Assembly: GCF_030272615.1 (NCBI RefSeq)
Contig: NC_081409.1
Span: 203,733,949-203,797,948, forward strand
Length of the DNA: 64,000 bases
Direction of reading: 5' to 3'
Source: Cryptomeria japonica
Lineage: Eukaryota > Streptophyta > Pinopsida > Cupressales > Cupressaceae
Translations under genes and position numbers: made by a program
Notes under the pieces: generated by a model
The model's input: only the letters and a program-made list of their open reading frames with translations
Databases searched by the model: none
What the model was told of the DNA's origin: nothing
Shown here: positions 1-11,544 of the stretch, piece after piece
How positions within the stretch are numbered: position 1 is the first letter of the stretch
Layout of the letters: every line of letters starts with the position of its first letter

Positions 1-676
1 AGTGGAAGCATGAATTTCTCATGCGTCATACTCTTAGCATAGCAAGATGTCATAAGGTTCTAGTTCTCTAGCCTTTGCATTAGCAATATGTCATAATTCT
101 TGACATAGAAGGTGTCATAACCTTCTTCTTTTCACTCAATTGTGCCATTTTTGAAATCAATTGCTTCTAATATCCTTTTCATGCTAATTTGATCTTTTCT
201 CCAATTTGTCTATAAATTGGATGATTTTTCTTCAATCAGGACTAATCACATTCTCGAATGAATTATTTTGTCAAACTAATCAGATTATTGAATCAATCAC
301 TCTTCGAGTACTCTTGTGCCACAATCTTGTCTACTTGCTTTCATCTCATGTGTATGCACTTGAAGGTGAAGATCTACAAACAAAGGCTATTTGGAGAAGA
401 AAGAAGGACAATGGAGCCGCATGAAGGAGCATTCAAATCTGCATTTGGTTTGCATATGTCTTTAATTTTGAATGTTTTGATTTCATGTCTCTATTGAGTG
501 TGTGTTTAGGATAGATCATTGCATTTAAGCTTTCGTGATTGAGCTAGATTAGTTTTGATATTGCTTGTGATGATTTCCGAATTCCTAGCGTACACTAGCA
601 TTTGTGCTATTAGAAGATGCGAAGGATTTGGTGATATGGGGATTCTAAGAATGTTTGGATAAAAGAAATTTGAAAA
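1..676. other. AT-rich non-coding DNA
   Basis: No reading frame here resembles a known protein family and the short frames look random. I see no repeat unit or RNA gene. Confidence 0.5.
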
Positions 677-860
677 AGATTGTGTTTATTAAGACAATAA
701 ATGTATTTTGTTAAGTGAACATTTGAGATGGTTGTGGATAAAAAACTAAATAGATAACATGAAATCAAAGATTATGTTTATTAAGACAACAAATGTATTT
801 TGTTAAGTGGACATTTGAGATGGTTGTGGATAAAAAACTAAATAGATAACATGAAATCAA
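677..860. repeat. 92-bp tandem duplication
   Basis: Two adjacent copies, 677-768 and 769-860, start with AGATT(G/A)TGTTTATTAAGA and end with ACATGAAATCAAA. They differ at only a few positions, so this is a recent local duplication. Confidence 0.9.
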
Positions 861-1119
861 ATGAGAGGAGCAGAGTATAGTGAGTGATAAAATAATTCCA
901 AGGTAGGGATTGAATTTTTGGAAGTGTAAATAAAGACCTAATAATGATAAATGTATGAAAAGTGGCACATAAATGTGTCAATAAGAATTATAAATTGCAA
1001 ACGAAACTTACTACAAAACTATACTACGTGTTAATATGTTATAGTATTAAAAAAAATTCATCAAAATGAAAACAAAATTAATTGAGAATAAAATAAATAT
1101 GCTAATTTTACTATTGGAC

Positions 1120-1380
1120 TATAAACACAAGAGTAGATATGTAATGATTGAAAGTAGACCCAACTTAATGAAAAGATAAGGCTTGGAAACATCTTGCTTC
1201 ATTAAGAAGAAATGGAATAACAAGACTAGCCCTACCCCACCATAGAGAGAATGGATTGAAAGTACACAAACTCAACTCAATTTTTGAATGGATAAATTCA
1301 TTAGAGGTACGAGCAATTGGAGAAGTTACAAAGTCAAGTTAACATGGGTCAGTGCACCTACACCTATGTCATGCCCAAAC
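1120..1380 (+). repeat. Dispersed repeat, copy A
   Basis: This stretch matches 7285-7560 on the same strand, sharing the run GAAATGGAATAACAAGACTA and a core CAATTGGAGAAGTTACAAAG. A third copy of the core lies inverted at 5209-5252. It has no coding potential, and similarity stops abruptly near 1375, where the sequence changes to TTTTGGGCAAAAAAAACACA. The family is not recognised. Confidence 0.75.
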
Positions 1381-4300
1381 TTTTGGGCAAAAAAAACACA
1401 ACAATTTTTTTTTTTAAACCCTTAATTACTTGCGACCTATGCTTAATTAGATGTGACAACTTAACAAGTTGTTCCAAATGAAATCTTAATTTATATTAAA
1501 ATCGGATTCTAAAGTGAGTGATGGATTAAAATTTAACTAGAAGTCTTAGGTTTCAATTTTAACTCCTAAGCGACAGGATTAGATTTTACTTTATGTAACC
1601 ATTATGATAACTCCTATTATCAAACCAAATTAAATTAATTTTATAAGGACAATATCCTTTCTGAAATTAAATAAATTAGCTCAAATGTCCCTTCAATTTT
1701 AGTTACATTTTATAATATTTAAATGGCCCAATTTCTACTAAGTTGACATTAATACAATTTCTTGAATCGATATCAATTATTTATCTAATATCAAGTTTTC
1801 CCCAAACATTGATATTATAATTTCTTCATTTATAACTTAATTAATTCTGAAATCTATTAATCCAATATTAACATGATTTCATTGTATCAATATTAAATAA
1901 CTGAGCAAATAAAATTAAAGCGCCAAACGTTATTATAATAATTAAACTATTTAATTAAAGGTTCCACTTGGGTTAAATAAGTACACAAGATCAGGCCCAT
2001 AACTTATTTTAGAAAAGTATATTATTCCACTATCACACCTTCACACTAAATCAATAATAATCATTCGAAAACCTTCATTAAATTATTTCAACTAATGTAT
2101 CCCATTACAATTCCCAGAATGTGTTTATATAACTTAAATAAACCTACGATCCATATAAAACATTACCATATACTTGCACAAATTTAAATAACCCCTTTTT
2201 TTTTGAAAATATTAAATGTTACAAAGATATCTATTCAAATTTAATTAATCTATCATTTTAGTCAAAGTAATGTAAAATCCTGATTTAAATGTAAATGAAA
2301 TCTTCTTTTTTTTGTTGACTACATGCAACACATATCTATTAAATTTCCCTTTAACAGCAGATTAGATTGGCATATATAAATACTAAAATTTGCAATATTT
2401 GTTTCCTTTACACTATCTTAGAATAGGTATGATAAATGAGCATCATGTCTTTCTTTTATTATTTTTATTTTTCTACTTAAATAAGGATGCATAAATTTAA
2501 AATGTCCCTCTAATTGAGTATTATCAGAAAATAGAGTTTAACATAAATAATTTATTTACAGCTGCAACTAATTCTTCCTTATTTCTTATTGTTCAATAAA
2601 GCAGCAAAATGAAAATCTAAAAAAAGATTTAAACTAACACCTTAAAGTGTTTTTCCTACATTTCTTTTTAAAAACTATAGACAGAAATAACCTTTCCTCT
2701 TTCATTTAAAATTGCATTTCTAGTACTTATTTTTGCATAATGATAAATATAACAGAATGAACCCACTTAAATATACAACTACTTTTCTCTTCCATATTCA
2801 ATATGTTTGTCCTTTACTAATTAAATAAAACAGAAACAGATTTTTCTTTCAACTTTTTCAAGCAATAAACAAATATAAAAGAATAACTCAAATACTTTTC
2901 TTTATTTTTTATTTTATTTTTATTTCTTTGAATGAACTAGTCAAATTAAATACATTTGCTTCTTTATCATTTCATTTACACAAATAGGAAAGTTACAAAA
3001 AAATCAAGCCTCTTCATTTCTACCAATTGAGGACTTATCAATTACATTTATTTTTGCAACTGAATACATTAGGACATAGGATCATCTCAAAGCTTTCCCT
3101 TCCAAATATTTTCCCCAAGCCAAATCTTTTTCCAAGAAACATGCAATAAAAACTTTAGGGTTGTGACCATGGAGGCTCACCTCCCAACCTAGGCTTACAA
3201 GAATCCACCCCCGAACTAGAAGAACCAAGGCTAGACGGGAAACATACATTCAAACACATACAAGCAAGAAAACTTCACAACATTCACACTCCCAACCCAA
3301 GGCTAAACAACATCACATATGTGACTTTTCAAGTGGGGTGAAGGTGGACTAAGTACCTCGAGGATAATTCTGCAAGTAGAGAACATCATGCCATATTAAG
3401 GCTACAAATAAACACATCTACAAGTTCCAAACTTGTCCCTACAATCCCTTATGTCCCCCAAGGCATACAAGCCAACAAACTCCCCTTATGACCCACATTT
3501 CATAAATAAAATCACTATGCAGCAAGGGTCACAAAATCCCTTGTGAATCACTATCTTCCAAAGAGAGCCTCTTGCTCATAGACTGTCAAACAACCCTTCA
3601 CCCCAAGGCCACTCTACCCTCCCAAGGGTGAGTTTGGCCTTGAAAACTCCCAAAACAATAACATAAAAAAAAACCTCAACCAAAAACACATAAGGAAGAG
3701 CTCAACATCTTCCTACACATATTAAAAAAAAAACAATGAAAAAAGAAATACAACAACAATCTTTTCAAAAACAACAACATACATGAGATAAGAGTTCAAC
3801 CAACCTTAAATCTGCCAAAAGGGTGAAAAGAAGTTGTAGGAGAGCTGCCCAAATCCACAACCTTTTTCCTTCTCAAGACTTAGCCAAATTTTCTATATCA
3901 AAATATCAAACTTCTCAAGATTCTAAGTCTCCAAAAATGGAGAGTGGGTGATTAAACTCTCCCTCCCAAACTATTCCCTACGAAGACACTCCTCACTCTT
4001 TCCAACCCACTTGGGAAGGGTAAAGGATGCTCATTGGTTGGTCTTCCCAATACCTTACAAACTCTCTAGCCAAGACACCTCAAAAAGGTAAAAGGAATGG
4101 GGAAGAGCAATGTCACTCATGAGGAGGGTAATCTAACCTAGGAAGGCTCCTCTAAAGTTGAAATTCGGCCAACTTGGGAAACTCAATTTTTTGGGAGGTT
4201 AAACAGGCCCTAGGGAGTGGACACATAGCTAAATTTGGCCTTCATCCATAGGTACATCATATGGCCCACTAAAAATTCCTCTAACTTGACCCTAGGAGTT

Positions 4301-5204
4301 AGTTTAACCCCCTAGAAAGTCACCCAAAGTTTACCTACGGGTCAACCCTGAGTTGACCTTTCTAATGGCTCCCTATCCAAGGCTTTCTTGGGACCATTCT
4401 AGGATAATTGAAAAATATGCATTGGTAAAATAAATTTCCTCAAAAGAGACATGTCATTGCCAACTCATCTTACAACACGTGTCAAGTGACACCACAAAAA
4501 GAATTACACATCACTAAAATACACATGGCAAATGTCCCTTTTTTTTGGAATTTATAAATTAAACAATTTCCACATTAAACACACATCCAAGCATAACATT
4601 TACAAATTAAAACACATTTACAAACGAGGTGTTGTCTCTCCAAATAGACAACCCTTGGCTTCACAAACGCACATAGGCCTAGGCTTGATTCTCTGAATAG
4701 TTTCCATGGTCACATGGAATAATTTTCCTGCACATCTCATTTTGCACATTATTAATTCCAAAAATCACATTTAATATCAACATATGAAAAGAATACAATT
4801 CAGACACTTTGCATACAATTTCAATCATAACGATCAATTTATTATTTATCCAATAAAATCCACATAAAGCAGTTTACTCAAAAGGCATCCTCATAATCCT
4901 CATGAAACTCAATCATTAATAGATCATGCGTCCATATTTTCAAATAAAAAGAAGTACTGCAAATTCTGAGATAGCTGACATACGTCATATCAAGATTATC
5001 AAATCAGTGGATCATATAGGATCTAAATCCATAACACATCAAAATGTGCACCGCAAGGTAAAATGATTCTATAACCTGGTTCAATTATTTTTCCCACTAA
5101 TCTATCCGTCTAACATAGCCCATCCTATTGAATTATAACATTTATTAATACGATCAACCATGGTCAACTAAGTTAACCAGAGTTTGATCGGGGAGGGGCT
5201 CTAC
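1381..5204. other. Long non-coding stretch
   Basis: The first 1.8 kb is very AT-rich. From about 3150 to 4700 the DNA is less AT-rich and written in a CCAAG/CTCCC-rich style seen in plant LTR-element non-coding regions, but I find no LTR boundary, primer site or protein similarity. No gene is visible. Confidence 0.4.
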
Positions 5205-5208
5205 AACC

Positions 5209-5252
5209 TACCCATGTTTAACCTAACTTTGTAACTTCTCCAATTGTTACTC
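5209..5252 (-). repeat. Dispersed repeat core, inverted copy
   Basis: The reverse complement reads GAGTAACAATTGGAGAAG followed by TTACAAAGTTAGGTTAAACA. This is nearly the same as 1311-1349 and 7481-7520 on the plus strand. Only about 45 bp are shared, so it is a fragment. Confidence 0.75.
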
Positions 5253-5396
5253 ACTCTAGGGGAAGTGTACCAATAGTCATTATAGCTAACTTCACACACC
5301 CATATATTCTAAACGGTACATCATATTTTGACAAAAAAAAATGTTGTCTCTGCATGTGACTTAACTAGCTATTTTTTTTGGCTTTTGGGTAGTAAT

Positions 5397-6936
5397 TGTA
5401 GATGTATAAAAATGACCACTTTCCTAAATGAATATTTAATATTCATTTTGACCTCATTCCTCTATTTAATATTCATTTTAACCCCATTCCTCTATTTAAT
5501 TAAATTCTCCCCATTCATCTATTTAATTAAACGAATTACTCAATTTATTCAATTAAGTTCACCTAAGCCTTTTCTAGTCTTTAATTAAATAAATCACTTT
5601 ATTTAATTAATTAATTCCTCTTTCTCCCCTTTTAATTAAATTTACATTTAATTAAATTGATCCTTGCAAGTAAATAAATCTAATTTATTTATTTAGATCC
5701 CCCACTTGTATTTATGCAAGTTGCTTCTATTTTAGTTGAAATAAAGTAATTTATTTTAATTAAAATTCCCCTCCATCCACTTGCATTTTCCTTCATCTCC
5801 CACTTGCCTCCTAAACCCCTTTTTAATTCTTCTAGAACCCATCTAATCTCAATCAATTAGCCTAATCCCTCCAATCATATCATTTTCCTAAATTTGAGGA
5901 GGTCACTTCTCAAAATTGGAGGAAAGTCTTCTAAAAAGCATTAAAGCCTTTATGTATTCAACAAGCTAACTTGTTGAGTTCCCCCAACTTTGGAAGGACT
6001 CTTACAAATTTGTCCCCAAAGTCTTCCTAACCATTAATGGTTAACTCACCCTTCTTGCATGGTTAGAGACTTTTTCCCTAACTCAACCTTCATCTAACCC
6101 AAGGGTCTTAATCAAGCATTCATGGCTTTACCCTTGGTTATCCCTTTAACCTTTGCACAAGAGTTTACCCCTTGGATAAAAGCTTTATCCAATGGATGAC
6201 CTTAGGCTAACCTTAACCTTACCTCTTAAGGTAACCTTCATGTCCTCTAAAGCATTTAATGCTTCTTACATTCCCTCTCAAGCAACCTCTTGTTGACAAT
6301 TGTCACCATTTCATTAGTGAGAATTGTGAACATGGATTGATTAACTTTCAATCCTGACCCTTGTTAAGATTGCTCAATCTTGACCCTCCATTACCCTATT
6401 TTCCCTATAAATAGAGCTCTCATTCTCTCATTTTAGGATCCAAGTCTTTGTGTATCCAAGTTATAGTCATTTTTACTAAGTATTTAGCCTCTCTTTGTTT
6501 AAAAACATACTAAGCATTTAGAAGCATTCTCAATATTATAACATATCCATGTTAGATTAGTATATCATGTTAGGATAGGATTACTAATCTTTTATCATAA
6601 CATCAACTTCATACTAGTTTAATCATCCTAGTTTCAATATCATACATGTTGTAGGAATGCATTCATGTTTATTAATCAATCATCACTCATTCTTGAAGTT
6701 GTCATTCCTAAGCTACCTTTCTCAATGATCTAAGAGCAAGAGTGAGACCCTGGGAATCCTGTGAGATAGAGAACAATGGGACACACCTTGGGAAGTTGAG
6801 CTATTCAATATAGTTCCTATAACTTTCACCAAGAGTCTCATTGGTGTGTGGATCTCTTGAAACCGACTTTTGTGTTTCTATTGCCCTCATTTCCTGCATA
6901 GTAACAATGTATGGTGTGGGATTCATTATGCACACA
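5397..6936 (+). mobile_element. Solo LTR, same family as the Tat-type LTR at 33010
   Basis: The segment begins TGTAGA and ends CACACA. Long stretches align with 33010-34493: the blocks ACCATTAATGGTTAA, CATGGTTAGAGACTTT, CAAGGGTCTTA, TTGCACAAGAGTTTACCC, CATTTAATGC and CATGGATTGAT occur in the same order. No primer site follows it and no element body flanks it, so it is read as a solo or truncated LTR. The five bases on each side (GTAAT and ATGGT) do not match, so either the ends are slightly off or the duplication has decayed. A TATA-like box is at 6405-6414. Family membership is firm; exact ends are approximate. Confidence 0.75.
6405..6414 (+). promoter_or_regulatory. TATA-like box of the solo LTR
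   Basis: CTATAAATAG lies about two thirds of the way through the LTR, where plant LTR promoters are normally found. The order is U3, TATA box, R, U5. Activity is not implied. Confidence 0.45.
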
Positions 6937-7284
6937 ATGGTAAAAAAGTACACATTTCAAAGTGTCATATGATACCTACTGAAAGATGCCCCAATAATCA
7001 TGCACTTAAAATTGCCAATACTTATGCACAAATGTCCTAGTAGTTGTGTGCTATGGGTACCAATAAAGGTTCACAAATGGGCCAATTATGGTCTAAAAAT
7101 GCCAAAACAAATAAAGGGGAGCTAATAATACATGTGAAATTTGTTAATGGGCTTTTAAATATTTTTGTTCTGGGTTTCTTTAAAGTTAGTAATTAAAGGA
7201 TTGGGTGTGCAAAGAGTAAAAGGTTATTGGAACATGGACAGTAATTGATGATCTTCCCCTCATAGATTTGTTGAATATGTTAGT
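6937..7284. other. Non-coding spacer
   Basis: AT-rich DNA between the solo LTR and dispersed repeat copy B. I see nothing recognisable in it. Confidence 0.4.
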
Positions 7285-7560
7285 TTCACTATTAGACTTC
7301 AAAGATAAGAACGGCCTTTTAATAATTGAAAGAAAAAAGAAAAAATAAAACTTTGAAACAACTTGCTTCATCAAAAAAGAAATGGAATAACAAGACTAGC
7401 CCTACCACTCCATAACTAGAATGGATCAGGATCAAAAGTACACGAATCCACTCAATTTTTGAATGGATAAATCTATTAGGAGTAGCAATTGGAAAAGTTA
7501 CAAAGTTGGATTAAACATGGATAGATGCACCTATCAATCACACCTATCACAGCTTGGGTG
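7285..7560 (+). repeat. Dispersed repeat, copy B
   Basis: It aligns with 1120-1380 over about 250 bp with scattered substitutions and small indels. Shared words include GAAATGGAATAACAAGACTA and TCAATTTTTGAATGGATAAA. The two copies lie about 6.2 kb apart in direct orientation, on either side of a region containing the solo LTR. Confidence 0.75.
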
Positions 7561-8216
7561 GGAGTATCTTATAATGAGCCTGCAAATAATGAGCCTATGT
7601 CTATCATCTTTTATAGTGAGAATCATTTCAATTATTTCTGTCCTCCGTCAACTATGTCCCAGATTTGGATAGGAGTGAATACTGTTTATTGGATTGTGCC
7701 ACAAAACAATTTTTATTTTCTTCAACTCACCCGGATGTCAATGTTTAGCACTAATTCTCGTGAATTTTCCTTCATTCATTAAATAGAAATAGGAATAATT
7801 TCTAACTCTCCTTGTCCATTTTGTCATCGACGATAATGATGACGTCTTTTTCATCCTCTACCCTTCGACAATTACTCTTACCACCTTTACGTCAACGCTA
7901 AGTGTGTAACGTCTACCAAGGTCGAGAAAATGTCTTTCACATTGTAACGAGCCCTTCTGATATAATGACTTGACCGAAGAATCGGAGAAAATATATTTTT
8001 CGATTATCGCAATAATGAATTAAGAAGAGTCAATTTACCAGATTTATTAACATTGGGGCCGGCAACTATTGCTACTTTAAACAAAATTATGTCATAGTGT
8101 AGTCATATGATTTCTACAATTCATGATATTAATATCAGAAGTTAAACTTCATAAAATTATATGTCATTAATACATAATATATATAAAAAAATAGTTTATG
8201 AGATCGGTAGGTAGTG
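7561..8216. other. Non-coding spacer before the LINE
   Basis: No protein similarity is visible in either strand. The DNA becomes AT-rich towards the LINE target site. Confidence 0.4.
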
Positions 8217-8234
8217 ACATACAATAATTTTTTA
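8217..8234. repeat. LINE target-site duplication, left copy
   Basis: ACATACAATAATTTTTTA, 18 bp, occurs again without mismatch at 17888-17905. The two copies bracket a minus-strand LINE, whose A-rich 3' tail (T-rich on this strand) directly abuts this copy. Variable-length duplications of this size are typical of L1-type target-primed reverse transcription. Confidence 0.75.
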
Positions 8235-9531
8235 TTTATTTTTTATCGATAAGAGGTCGAGGCCAAGAATTTTATTAATCAATTTTGAAATTATACAATA
8301 CTTCACTCGTGCAGGCGCCGGTAGGAAAGAGTGGAGGCAAGAAAACCTCCGGCCTTGTCCGGGACCATAGTCCAGCAAATCATTTAAAATAGTTTCAAAT
8401 TTAATACATCATCACCCCGGGCCAGGGTGATCAGGTGGGAGGGTGTTTTTATTTTTCCCTTCCCTTACAAGCCCAAAAGTATTGTTTTCAATAATCATTT
8501 AATCATTTGCCTCAACTTCCGGTGGTTTGGCTCTGCAGTTGTTCTTTGGTTATTTCTAGTTTCTCCTTAATTGCCCGAGATAACCTGTTTGGCCTGCATT
8601 GTTAGTTTCTCAAACACTTGGCAGATTTGTTAGTGTCATCCAAACATTTATATCATTTGAAAATTCATCTGTAAAGTTGGACACTTACCATCATGGAATT
8701 TCCTATGAAAACCTATCCTTTCAGATCATAAAGTAAAGAAATTTAAGAAACAGAATTGAGATTCCGATTACGATTAGGTTGGAACAAGATTGACCAGTGA
8801 CCCAACCAACCAAATAATCTTCAGTTTACCAACTCTTGTTTATGCTCCTAGATGTTGTCCTTAATAAAGGATAAGATCCAGGCTACAACAACAAGAGTAG
8901 GTAAAGGAGATTCAGTCATACCGACCTTCCCCACTCAGTAGATTTATAGCAAAGAAGATGACGGAATAAATGGATATTCAAAATTTGCATGTTAGCCACA
9001 TATAGTCCACCATCTTAAGCTATGACAGGGGGATGTCAAAATATAGAGAACTTCAGCAGGTGGCATTTGAGTGCTACAGTCATTATTTACTATTCAAAAT
9101 AAATCAAAATTACCCATTCTGATATGATCACTACTAATGTGAATAAATACCAATAGATGCATGCATCCAGATGCTTGTAAATATCTATAGTATCTATTCA
9201 AATTGCTAGGTATTCAAAACAAAATGCTAATAAATGTCTATATAATAGATATTCCTTCAATCCTATTAAGTCTCAGTAATTTTTAGGATAATATCATACT
9301 AATTTAGTGTTCTATATGTCACTTTAGTTTGTTTTTTAAGAATCGATACTAATTGCTATCTATGCCCTGGTCTCTGTTAACTGCAAAATAAACCCTGTTT
9401 TACTTAGAAATAGTAATCTACTGTGATCACCCTTAAAATCCAAGTCTTTAGTTACAATATTATCCCATGCAAAATAACTCTGTATTGTTTTCAAAAATGG
9501 TCCCAAGCACTTCCCAGAAAGCCGAGCCAAT
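8235..9531 (-). other. LINE 3' end region
   Basis: Holds the T-rich (minus-strand A-rich) tail, a short minus-strand frame around 8480-8640 with a charged stretch (EKLEITKEQLQ), and otherwise no recognisable protein. The border between true LINE 3' sequence and inserted sequence cannot be placed by eye. Confidence 0.4.
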
Positions 9532-10110
9532 TCACTCCGACCCAGAAGACGAGGTAGAAGCATTCTCATCCTCCAGAACCAGACCCTTAGCTTTGAGGAA
9601 GTCATCAAATCAAGTGGGTTTTGGAGGGTGTCTCACATGAAATAAGAAGAGCAAAAAGTTGACATTTCTGTTGATTACCTCAAGCCTTTCCTTGGAGACA
9701 GGCACGCCATCCGTGGAGATGATAGGGAGTTGAGGAACTAGCCTGTTATTTCGAATGAGAATATCATAATTCCGCGGCCGAGGGATAGTCCACTCATTGT
9801 CAATATTGACTAAAACCCGCTCAAGATCACCCAAGATAGAGGCGGTGAAGACCTCTCTACACAGAGCACTTGTTTCCTCATGATTTTTGGTGGAGCTTAC
9901 AGTCACAGCAAGAAACATGGCGGCCACATCCGTGTTGGCCCTGGTTCTATCTGAATTTGTGAGAAAGTCTGGGCCCAAGATGTTCTCAACCGCATCAATC
10001 ACTAAGGTATGGGGAAGACGCATGATGCGCTTGAGGCGGTCTCTAGTGATGGCCCCTTCAAAAGCCATTTGCCTCTTTGAACTGCAAAGTTTAATCGGGG
10101 TATCCATCAC
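9532..10110 (-). pseudogene. Unidentified protein-like reading frame
   Basis: A minus-strand frame of 166 codons (10110-9610), starting at ATG and reading MMDTPIKLCSSK. After one TGA it continues in the same frame for 25 more codons, ending in an acidic/serine tail (LEDENASTSSSGSE). Composition is that of a real soluble protein, with no membrane segment, zinc motif or repeat; a hydrophobic stretch (FLLFLFHVRH) lies near the end. I do not recognise the family. It lies on the same strand as the LINE, downstream of ORF2, with another frame of similar quality just upstream (10195-10428). It could be a decayed host exon, a LINE accessory ORF, or a captured non-retroviral RNA-virus gene such as a nucleoprotein. 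None of these can be shown from sequence alone. Confidence 0.45.
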
Positions 10111-10194
10111 CTGATTTTCCTCAATTCTGGGTCTTTGTAATATTACAAAGCATCTCCTATTAAATCTGAAGCTTTGGTTAGTAGCTGAATGAGT

Positions 10195-10428
10195 TCATGA
10201 TGTAAAAGAGCTAAGTTTGCTCATTCTTTCTAAAAACATGCACGCGAAAACCCACTTTGGATGGATCTCATTGGATACAAAATAGTACATATCCTTGAAT
10301 GATGCGCCGTATGTGGTAAAATCATGTTGAGGAGCCCAAATTAATTTTGGCAGAAGAACAAGCGAGTACGCCTCACACCGAAGCCCTAACATATCATTAT
10401 TATCAGGATTTTGTGGTGATCCTGCCAG
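10195..10428 (-). pseudogene. Unidentified protein-like fragment
   Basis: The minus strand is open from about 10428 to the TGA at 10195. It includes PDNNDMLGLRCEAYS and, further on, TTYGASFKDMYYFVSNEIHP and WVFACMFLERMSKL. The Trp/Tyr/Phe/Cys-rich composition is not what random AT-rich DNA gives, so this was probably once coding. A stop lies just upstream of residue 1 of this stretch, and the frame ends 84 bp before the ATG of the neighbouring frame. It may be part of the same original protein or of an adjacent gene. The family is not recognised. Confidence 0.45.
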
Positions 10429-10474
10429 CTATGATGTTCAAGTGCTCCTATTTGTGGGTTTATTAATCCATAAT

Positions 10475-10558
10475 ATGAGTACCACCGTCCGCTAGATTAA
10501 TGATCGGCCTCTGTTCTATGAGTTAAAGGACGTTTGGGCCTCTAGGCGTGGTACTCAT
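10475..10558. repeat. Short inverted repeat
   Basis: ATGAGTACCAC at 10475-10485 is the exact inverse of GTGGTACTCAT at 10548-10558, with a 62-bp loop. This may be a hairpin or the edge of a small insertion. Confidence 0.5.
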
Positions 10559-10718
10559 GATTAAATGCTAATCCTTAATCTTGATGAGAATTTAATTAAA
10601 TCAAGTTAAAACTGAAAAGTTCTATAGTTGTTTTTGGCTGAGATAGAGTAAACTTTAAACATGAAAAAAGTATACTGATTAATGATATTGATTCCGGGTT
10701 AAAAAATGAATAAATGAG

Positions 10719-10719
<1 letters not shown>

Positions 10720-10801
<82 letters not shown>

Positions 10802-10823
10802 GGTGTTGTGTGTGTGTGTGTGT
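10720..10823. repeat. (TA)n followed by (TG)n microsatellite
   Basis: About 80 bases of uninterrupted TA at 10720-10799 are followed by TCTGGTGT and a short TG run. Confidence 0.95.
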
Positions 10824-11544
10824 ATATATATATGAGTTTTTTTAAATATATATGTATATAAAATATCTATTTATATTTATATAAGTATCTGAAGATTATA
10901 AGAATAAGTATATGAGTGTCTAAAGTCTTAATATGAGTAAGTTTTGATTTGTTTTTATTTAAGTGTGAGTTTTGGCTAATTGCCATGAGGGATATCTCTG
11001 AAATGGTCTCAATCTTGAAATCTATATATATTTGGATATCCAGATTAATATTTATGTAAAATATACTTATTTATAAATAGATTATATATATATATATATA
11101 TCCCTCCCCATATATATATATATTGTCTGTATTGTATGAATAATTTAAAATATATGTTTATATATAAATTTGTATAATTAAAATATATGATTATATATAT
11201 ATGCGTGAATTAGATGATGATTATATATAATTATGAGTATATATGATTTTAAGTATATGTCTATATATCTTTGTGTTTATATATATAAATGGATCTCTCT
11301 ATATATATATATACATAGATTAATACATGTGTATGTTGACTTGTCTGATAATTTAACTGGAGGCTTCAGAGTTTGAGAAGGTTTTGATAAAGTTGTTAAG
11401 AAAGTTAGACGGTTCCTATGGAGCCATAGATGCTTATAATCAGAGGAATTAGGACAAGGCTCCTGCTAATTTTTGAGTAAGAGCCTCTTATATGACAGCC
11501 AACATGTAGAATGGAGACTATTTATGATTAGTTGTAATAATTTT
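10824..11544. other. AT-rich tract downstream of LINE ORF2
   Basis: Many short TATATA runs (for example 11084-11121 and 11270-11320) sit in otherwise featureless DNA. It lies between the end of LINE ORF2 and the (TA)n block, and may be expanded LINE 3' sequence. Confidence 0.5.

Noticed and set aside
1120-7560. The two direct repeats as an LTR pair
   Set aside because: They lack TG/CA ends, a primer site and a polypurine tract, and enclose no retroelement proteins.
10475-10558. 11-bp inverted repeat as ends of a miniature element
   Set aside because: Arms are short, there is no target duplication, and the enclosed 62 bp has no counterpart elsewhere in the window.
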